Shown here: positions 6,374-6,396 of the stretch, piece by piece
Layout: each line of letters begins with the position of its first letter
Numbering within the stretch: the first letter of the stretch is position 1
Source of the DNA: Flavobacteriaceae bacterium
GTDB taxonomy: Bacteria > Bacteroidota > Bacteroidia > Flavobacteriales > Flavobacteriaceae
DNA length: 6,396 nt
Direction of reading: 5' to 3'
Assembly (NCBI GenBank): GCA_015493405.1
Contig: WGDF01000235.1
Location: 1 to 6,396, forward strand
Translations under genes and position numbers: made by a program
The notes under the pieces: model-generated
What the model saw: only the letters and a program-made list of their open reading frames with translations
Database searches by the model: none
What the model was told of the DNA's origin: nothing

Positions 6374-6396
6374 TAAAATCTCCAGGAAGTAAGCTA

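Noticed and set aside
1..6396. A new defence system, mobile element, CRISPR array or biosynthetic cluster in the window.
   Set aside because: There are no direct-repeat arrays, transposase or integrase genes, terminal repeats or unusual enzyme sets; all genes but one belong to recognised families, mostly housekeeping.

Overview
The window looks like ordinary chromosomal core sequence from a member of the Bacteroidota (low-GC, order not resolved). Four things point there. The DnaG primase has the zinc-less N-terminus I associate with this phylum. The TolQ/ExbB protein has a signal-peptide-like extension. One protein joins a CCDC81-type HU domain to a SPOR domain. Several genes are preceded by the phylum's TTTG-N19-21-TAnnTTTG promoter, with no strong Shine-Dalgarno sequence. 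I see no insertion sequence, prophage, CRISPR array or other mobile element, and no gene-free stretch over 300 bases.

Layout from left to right. At 1-319 (minus) lies the N-terminal third of a MotA/TolQ/ExbB proton-channel subunit that runs off the left edge. At 383-470 (minus) is tRNA-Ser(GGA) with a near-perfect promoter just upstream. A 163-base gap follows and holds that promoter and an AT-only hairpin. At 634-1662 (minus) is a cytosolic type I L-asparaginase (ansA). A divergent promoter region (1663-1807) separates it from a plus-strand pair: the HU-CCDC81/SPOR membrane protein (1808-2782) and, six bases on, an unrecognised 175-residue membrane-anchored protein with a late CxxC motif (2788-3315, TTG start). 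This pair converges on dnaG (3312-5288, minus), and the two stop codons share one TTAA palindrome. Upstream of dnaG on the same strand, 79 bases away, is a trans long-chain polyprenyl diphosphate synthase (5368-6342, minus), likely making the side chain of menaquinone.

The genes do not form one pathway. They are housekeeping functions (energised outer-membrane transport, translation, amino-acid catabolism, replication priming, quinone biosynthesis) plus a two-gene envelope unit of unknown function. I found no convincing new multi-gene system. The most interesting items are the HU/SPOR protein, which could physically link DNA-associated and peptidoglycan-associated functions, its unknown partner, and the zinc-ligand-free primase.
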